Source: an uncultured Holophagaceae bacterium
GTDB taxonomy: Bacteria; Acidobacteriota; Holophagae; Holophagales; Holophagaceae
Assembly: GCA_903876615.1 (NCBI GenBank)
Contig: CAIRAS010000070.1
Coordinates: forward strand, 1-7,560
Length of the DNA stretch: 7,560 nt
Reading direction: 5' to 3'
The notes below the pieces were generated by a model. It saw nothing but the letters and a program-made list of their open reading frames with translations. It was not told where the DNA came from and made no database searches. The translations under genes and the position numbers were made by a program. Numbering within the stretch: position 1 is the stretch's first letter; every line of letters begins with the position of its first letter. Positions 7,201-7,560 of the stretch are shown piece after piece.

Positions 7201-7560
7201 ACCGTCGCGGGGGCGGTCCAGGTGGAACCTGACCAGGTGCCTGCCGTCGCGGACCAGGTCACGGTGTTCGTCGCGCCACCCGTCACCGTGGGGCTGAAGA
7301 CCGTGGTCGAGCTCACGGTCTTGATGGTGGGGGTCGCCGGAGTGATCGCGACCACCGCCACCGTCTGCACCGTGCCAATGGCGTTCGCCGTTGCCGTGGT
7401 GCCGGCGGGATTCGTCACCGTCAGGTAGTAGGTCGTGGTGGCGGTGAAGCCGCCGGCCTGGACCGCGATCGGGGTCCCGGAGGTGGCGTTGCTGGAGATG
7501 TCAGCTGCGCCTGCAGAGGTCCCGACCTTGGCCGTCCCGCCGGTGAAGGTGGGGGTCACG
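735..7560 (-). CDS. Giant exported mosaic protein: Ig-like and PKD-like domains with 18 NHL repeats (5' end off window)
   Basis: One open frame of 2274 codons ends at TGA (737-735). The first in-window GTG (7559) is not a start: it encodes the Val of an internal VTPTFTGG strand seen again in later modules, so the N-terminus and any signal peptide lie beyond the edge. Domains by visible residue: Ig-like module 1 (1-147), Ig-like (148-233), PKD-like (234-319), Ig-like module 2 (320-487), Ig-like module 3 (488-637) interrupted by 12 NHL repeats (638-1358), rest of that Ig (1359-1387), Ig-like (1388-1476), an Ig half (1477-1535), 6 NHL repeats (1536-1893), its other half (1894-1923), Ig-like (1924-2010), linker, PKD-like (2040-2113), Ig-like (2114-2197) and a C-terminal segment. 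Composition is Thr/Ala/Ser/Gly/Val-rich with very few Cys, as in secreted adhesin-like proteins. I see no catalytic motif, LPXTG, PEP-CTERM or terminal membrane helix. NHL propellers generally bind proteins or glycans; surface binding or a structural role is inference. Confidence 0.93.
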   Translation of the reverse strand, partial: VTPTFTGGTAKVGTSAGAADISSNATSGTPIAVQAGGFTATTTYYLTVTNPAGTTATANAIGTVQTVAVVAITPATPTIKTVSSTTVFSPTVTGGATNTVTWSATAGTWSGSTWTAPATVQSGITITATSVDDPTKTKTLTPVSTVAAPVATSLVATKSSLTAGASTNLTPTFSAGTATIAYAGAATGTLTAPASGALVTTGNLNTLGTYTYTLTVTNTAGTTATATCTITVVAAPTTPVVTTQTYVTASQAGYTASVPAQAAGSTYAWTLTSGTVTAGAGTDTITFTAGTTTPVSFSVVVSNAAGASSTGTATSTIVAAPTASIVISTATPLYKATATTVTPTFTNATTKVVGTTPGASDISSSATSGTAITVQSGGFTAAATYYLKVTNAAGTQATASVSGTPQTVAVGAVTPAATTKTVSTAQAYSATPSGGVLGTVTWSSGGTGIWSGNTWTAPATAGGPYTITATSTDDGTKTATTTVTVVDTPTASLAISSTTPAYKATDITVTPTFTGGTAVVGTSAGASDIASNATSGAAIAVQASGFIANTTYYLTVTNTATVPATASASATGTVQTVAVASISPANPTVIFGNSQIFSSSATGGATNGLSWSATAGTMDPSSGSWTANMALAAAAQTVSSYTGTANTLMDADIGRDGTAAAARFNFPDGVAVDTSGNVYVADTLDNRIRMITPAGVVSTYAGTGRLGATDGAAAIATFNQPYGVAVDTSGNVYVADQGNYKIRMIAPGTGGVGGTVSSYTGTANTQMAQSSTDGPAASAGFGQPVAVAVDASGNLFVADYSNCKIKKIAPGTGGVGGAVSSYTGTANTGMNTGFADGPASGATFNYPMGVAVDASGNVYVADTSNNKIRRIAYSGTGVGGTVSSYTGTAGTAMVTGATDGAAAIARFNNPYGVAVDASGNVYVADTNNEKIRMIAYSGTGVGGTVSSYTGTANSGMDASALDGAASVAEFYTPSGLAFHASSGNVYVADTSNNKIRKIATGSGGVGGIVSSYTGLENISMNAAGGGVNGAAAIVRFNSPYGVALDASGNLYVADASNNSIRMITQAGVVSIYAGNSGLQGSTDGAAASATFYYPTGVAVDAAGNIYVADSINNKIRMITPGTPGSGVGGTVSTYAGTGGSGFLNGAAAVAKFSQPLGVAVDDSGSVYVADTNNHRIRMITPGSGGVGGTVSTYAGSTSGATDGAAASAKFYSPNGVALDASGNVYVADTGNNKIRKISGGQVTSYTGTASTQMATGATDGAATSAKFLTPGAVAVDAAGNVYVADTYNNKIRRIAYSGTGVGGTVTSYTGTAGTAMVTGATDDAAVSARFSYPSGVAVDATGKVYVADKNNHKIRMIVTSSSALSATTTIMATSTDDPTKTATTTATAVAATPVASSLVASSSNPIDGGTFTLTPTYSGGTAVISYLPLYGVTCPATGVASTAITANWGGGIPRTYVLSVTSASGVSATTSVTVTPLTVSIAISPENPTVLFTSSQAFTATVSGGATNLVTWSSGGIGTWSSNTWTPPAVPAATLTVSSYTGTANTLMDTGVLGGVNGTVAIARFNNPYGVAVDPFGNVFVGDFTNNTIRKISPAGVASTYAGSTSGLPGSADGTADSASFKNPWGVALDAAGNLYVADSGNNKIRMITPAGTVTTYAGGAAGNADHATTATSATFRNPTGVAVDASGNVYVADQGNSKIRMIAPGTGGVGGTVSSYTGTANTAMSAALLNSTPTAVSAKFNSINGIALDASSNLYVADTSNNLIRMIAPQSPNLGVGGVVTTYAGNGLGQSDGSASTGVGKFYSPYGVAVDATGNVYVADTSSNKIRMITAGTGGVGGTVSSYTGTAGTAMVAGATDGAAANSAFSLPRGLAVSPSGNLYVADSGNNKIRQIANFAVPAPATITATSADDATQTATTTANVATTTPVATSLVASTTTPAPGNTFTLTPTYSDGTAVISYWAPYRVTCPATGVASAAITANWTTGVARTYVLTVTNATGTSVTTSVTVTPTVGGQLAQPLGPELAVAKVLAPALALKAPAYVTSTLSGYTASMGAQEGASYAWDVTNGVLTAGQGTPSIRFTAGASGVVTLTCAVTGPTGSLGTGTARSTILAAPWISSFTVTPASVEFGAEALFSSLFSAPGGSGTIDQGVGTIVSGTSLSTGTLDGTTTYTLTASNGAGESTTASATVTVGPVGPTLEAFTVRQVNAAPVWDQATFAGTWDTYQLSCGSTLLTGEQAVSGAVNKTTQAGPGAVWTLKATRNGITTTWYATEQ
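1220..1440 (-). repeat. PKD-like domain, copy 2, with preceding linker
   Basis: A linker at about 1529-1441 (GGQLAQPLGPELAVAK, then LAPALALKAP) is the least Thr-rich stretch of the protein and leads into this domain. The domain reads YVTSTLSGYTASMGAQ, ASYAWDVTNGVLTAGQG, SIRFTAG, TLTCAVTG and TARSTILAAP. It parallels the PKD-like copy at 6601-6860 strand by strand. Confidence 0.6.
1530..1789 (-). repeat. Ig-like domain with VTCPATG, copy 2
   Basis: It runs TPVATSLVASTTTPAPG, TFTLTPTYSDGTAVISY, RVTCPATGVASAAITANW, RTYVLTVTNATG and TSVTVTPT. It is a close paralogue of the domain at 3132-3399 in both protein and DNA. Its position after NHL array 2 mirrors that copy's position after array 1. Confidence 0.75.
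1790..1879 (-). other. C-terminal half of split Ig-like domain (module copy 4)
   Basis: After the last blade the chain reads AVPAPATITATSADDATQTATTTANVA. The TITATSxDDxTxTATTT strands match those of the unbroken modules, which completes the Ig begun at 3131-2957 with NHL array 2 as the insert. Confidence 0.72.
1880..2956 (-). repeat. NHL repeat array 2: 6 repeats, probably one six-bladed beta-propeller
   Basis: Six tandem repeats, with (V/L)(Y/F)V(A/G)D codons starting at 2825, 2657, 2492, 2297, 2111 and 1922, at spacings of 165-195 bases. The first blade is the most divergent (GNVFVGDFTNNTIRKI). The rest follow GVAVDASGNVYVAD plus NNKIRMI. The array opens with VSSYTGTANTLMD, the same words that open array 1, and closes with NNKIRQIANF. 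Six repeats fit one NHL propeller ring, which is a family expectation rather than something the sequence proves. Like array 1 it sits between the two halves of an Ig-like domain. Confidence 0.88.
2407..2501 (-). repeat. Inter-array DNA repeat, partner of 5281-5375
   Basis: Ninety-five bases that match 5281-5375 (offset 2874) with about three mismatches by eye. They encode a QGNSKIRMI blade end followed by APGTGGVGGTVSSYTG. The partner in array 1 encodes QGNYKIRMI with the same linker. The two copies belong to different arrays. Confidence 0.8.
2957..3131 (-). other. N-terminal half of split Ig-like domain (module copy 4)
   Basis: The sequence runs ISPENPTVLFTSSQAFTA, LVTWSSGGIGTWSS, NTWTPPAVPAATL and then directly VSSYTGTANTLMD, the opening of NHL array 2. 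It corresponds to the first strands of the Ig in module copies 1-3. Unlike copies 1-3 it lacks the preceding VTPTFTGG/TYYLTVTN part. Confidence 0.72.
3132..3399 (-). repeat. Ig-like domain with VTCPATG, copy 1
   Basis: About 89 residues from TPVASSLVASSSNP through TFTLTPTYSGGTAVISY, GVTCPATGVASTAITANW and RTYVLSVTSASG to TSVTVTPL. It is clearly duplicated at 1530-1789, where most of these strands are the same. Each copy follows directly after a split-Ig/NHL unit, so the duplication includes the propeller. Confidence 0.75.
3395..3486 (-). other. C-terminal half of split Ig-like domain (module copy 3)
   Basis: Right after the last NHL blade (KIRMI) the chain reads VTSSSALSATTTIMATSTDDPTKTATTT. 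This matches the closing strands TITATSTDDGTKTATTT of the unbroken module copy 2. It is therefore the missing second half of the Ig interrupted at about 5655, with NHL array 1 as the insert. Confidence 0.72.
3593..3699 (-). repeat. Near-identical DNA repeat, partner of 4862-4968
   Basis: This copy lies between blades 11 and 12 of array 1, while its partner lies between blades 4 and 5. There is one mismatch over 107 bases although the blades between them are much more divergent. Confidence 0.85.
4705..5015 (-). repeat. Tandem 189-base repeat within NHL array 1
   Basis: Stretches 4705-4826 and 4894-5015 match at an offset of exactly 189 bases, with about six mismatches by eye over 122 bases. 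This equals one blade with the long linker (63 residues) and points to a fairly recent single-blade tandem duplication. Confidence 0.75.
4862..4968 (-). repeat. Near-identical DNA repeat, partner of 3593-3699
   Basis: Aligned by eye at an offset of 1269 bases, the two 107-base stretches differ at a single position (3644 t against 4913 a), a Ser/Thr change in the VSSYTG/VTSYTG strand. They code for the end of one NHL blade, the AYSGTGVGG linker and the start of the next blade. Synonymous positions are conserved too. Confidence 0.85.
5281..5375 (-). repeat. Inter-array DNA repeat, partner of 2407-2501
   Basis: This is the array 1 copy, between blades 2 and 3, of the stretch at 2407-2501 in array 2 (between blades 3 and 4). 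The sharing of QGN-type blades and linker DNA between arrays suggests copying between them after they formed. Confidence 0.8.
5655..6098 (-). repeat. Ig-like module, copy 3, N-terminal portion (Ig interrupted by NHL array 1)
   Basis: The first part is intact (TPAYKATDITVTPTFTGG, TSAGASDIASNATSG, TTYYLTVTN). The second Ig begins at about 5822 with ISPANPTVIFGNSQIFSS and LSWSATAGT, then reaches SGSWTANMA. At that point the expected TITATSTDD strand is missing, and the chain goes into VSSYTGTANTLMD, the start of the NHL array. The missing strands are found after the array, at 3395-3486. Confidence 0.72.
6099..6600 (-). repeat. Ig-like module, copy 2 (complete, uninterrupted)
   Basis: The only complete and unbroken copy of the two-part module in the window. 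The first part has TPLYKATATTVTPTFT, PGASDISSSATSGTAI and TYYLKVTNAAG. The second part has VTPAATTKTVSTAQAYSA, VTWSSGGTGIWSG, NTWTAPAT, then TITATSTDDGTKTATTT. In this copy only a few residues (AGGPY) separate the WTAPAT strand from TITATS. That marks the exact place where copies 3 and 4 hold the NHL arrays. Confidence 0.75.
6601..6860 (-). repeat. PKD-like domain, copy 1
   Basis: About 86 residues with YVTASQAGYTASVPAQ, STYAWTLTSGTVTAG, a TITFTAG strand and a closing TSTIVAAP. The YAW...ITFTAG pattern is that of PKD-type beta sandwiches found in bacterial exported proteins. A second copy with the same order of strands occurs near the C-terminus (1220-1440). The family assignment is by pattern, without a profile search. 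Confidence 0.6.
6861..7118 (-). repeat. Ig-like domain beginning APVATSLVA
   Basis: About 86 residues running from PVATSLVATKSSLTAG through LTPTFSAGTATIAY and TYTYTLTVTNTAG to ATCTITVVAAP. It is a distant relative of the two VTCPATG domains at 3132-3399 and 1530-1789, sharing the PVAxSLVA opening and the TLTPTxSxGTAxI strand. It has one Cys in the last strand. A structural spacer role in a surface protein is inferred. Confidence 0.65.
7119..7560 (-). repeat. Ig-like module, copy 1 (partial, intact second Ig)
   Basis: This is a two-part repeated module. The first part carries VTPTFTGG, VGTSAGAADISSNATSG and TTYYLTVTN. The second part begins near residue 70 (VAITPATPT) and runs through VTWSATAGTWSG, WTAP and TITATSVDDPTKT. 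The second part has the look of a bacterial Ig-like (Big_2-type) domain; that family name is by appearance only. The second Ig is uninterrupted and shows what the two split copies further along should look like. The beginning of the module is beyond the right edge. Confidence 0.75.

Noticed and set aside
7557..7559. GTG at the right edge as the start of the giant gene
   Set aside because: The codon is the Val of a VTPTFTGG strand that recurs inside later modules (TVTPTFT), so it is internal to a domain and the gene continues beyond the window.

Overview
The window is GC-rich bacterial DNA. All supportable coding sequence lies on the minus strand: two consecutive genes, both cut by the window edges. 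The GC-rich, Thr/Ala/Ser/Gly-rich style of the Ig-like and PKD-like domains, combined with NHL repeats, resembles giant exported proteins I associate with Acidobacteriota such as Holophaga and Geothrix. That is a memory-based inference, and the sequence contains no taxonomic marker.

Layout, reading the minus strand from right to left. Positions 7560 to 735 are one uninterrupted reading frame of 2274 residues with its stop at 735-737. Its true N-terminus lies beyond the right edge, because the first in-window GTG is an internal valine of a repeated Ig-like module. It encodes a giant, probably surface-exposed or secreted mosaic protein. In order it has three copies of a two-part Ig-like module (with an extra Ig-like and a PKD-like domain between copies 1 and 2), an array of 12 NHL repeats, an Ig-like domain, a second array of 6 NHL repeats, another Ig-like domain, a linker, a PKD-like domain, a last Ig-like domain and a distinct C-terminal segment.

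The most interesting point is architectural. Each NHL array sits inside an Ig-like domain: the N-terminal half of the Ig ends at its WTxP-like strand, the propeller array follows, and the Ig then resumes at its TITATSxDDxTKT strand. Two uninterrupted copies of the same Ig domain in the protein serve as internal controls. The repeat counts, 12 and 6, are multiples of six, which fits two plus one six-bladed NHL beta-propellers. The unit [split Ig + propeller + Ig] is present twice, and several non-adjacent NHL repeats are nearly identical at the DNA level, suggesting recent duplication or gene conversion.

Only 19 bases after the stop of the giant gene, a second minus-strand gene starts at 715 behind a GGAG ribosome binding site and runs off the left edge (238 codons visible, no stop). 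It has a plausible signal peptide and I do not recognise its family. The spacing suggests co-transcription, so it may be a secreted partner of the giant protein. I see no RNA genes, mobile elements, CRISPR arrays, promoters or terminators. The long plus-strand open frames are antisense shadows of the repeats.
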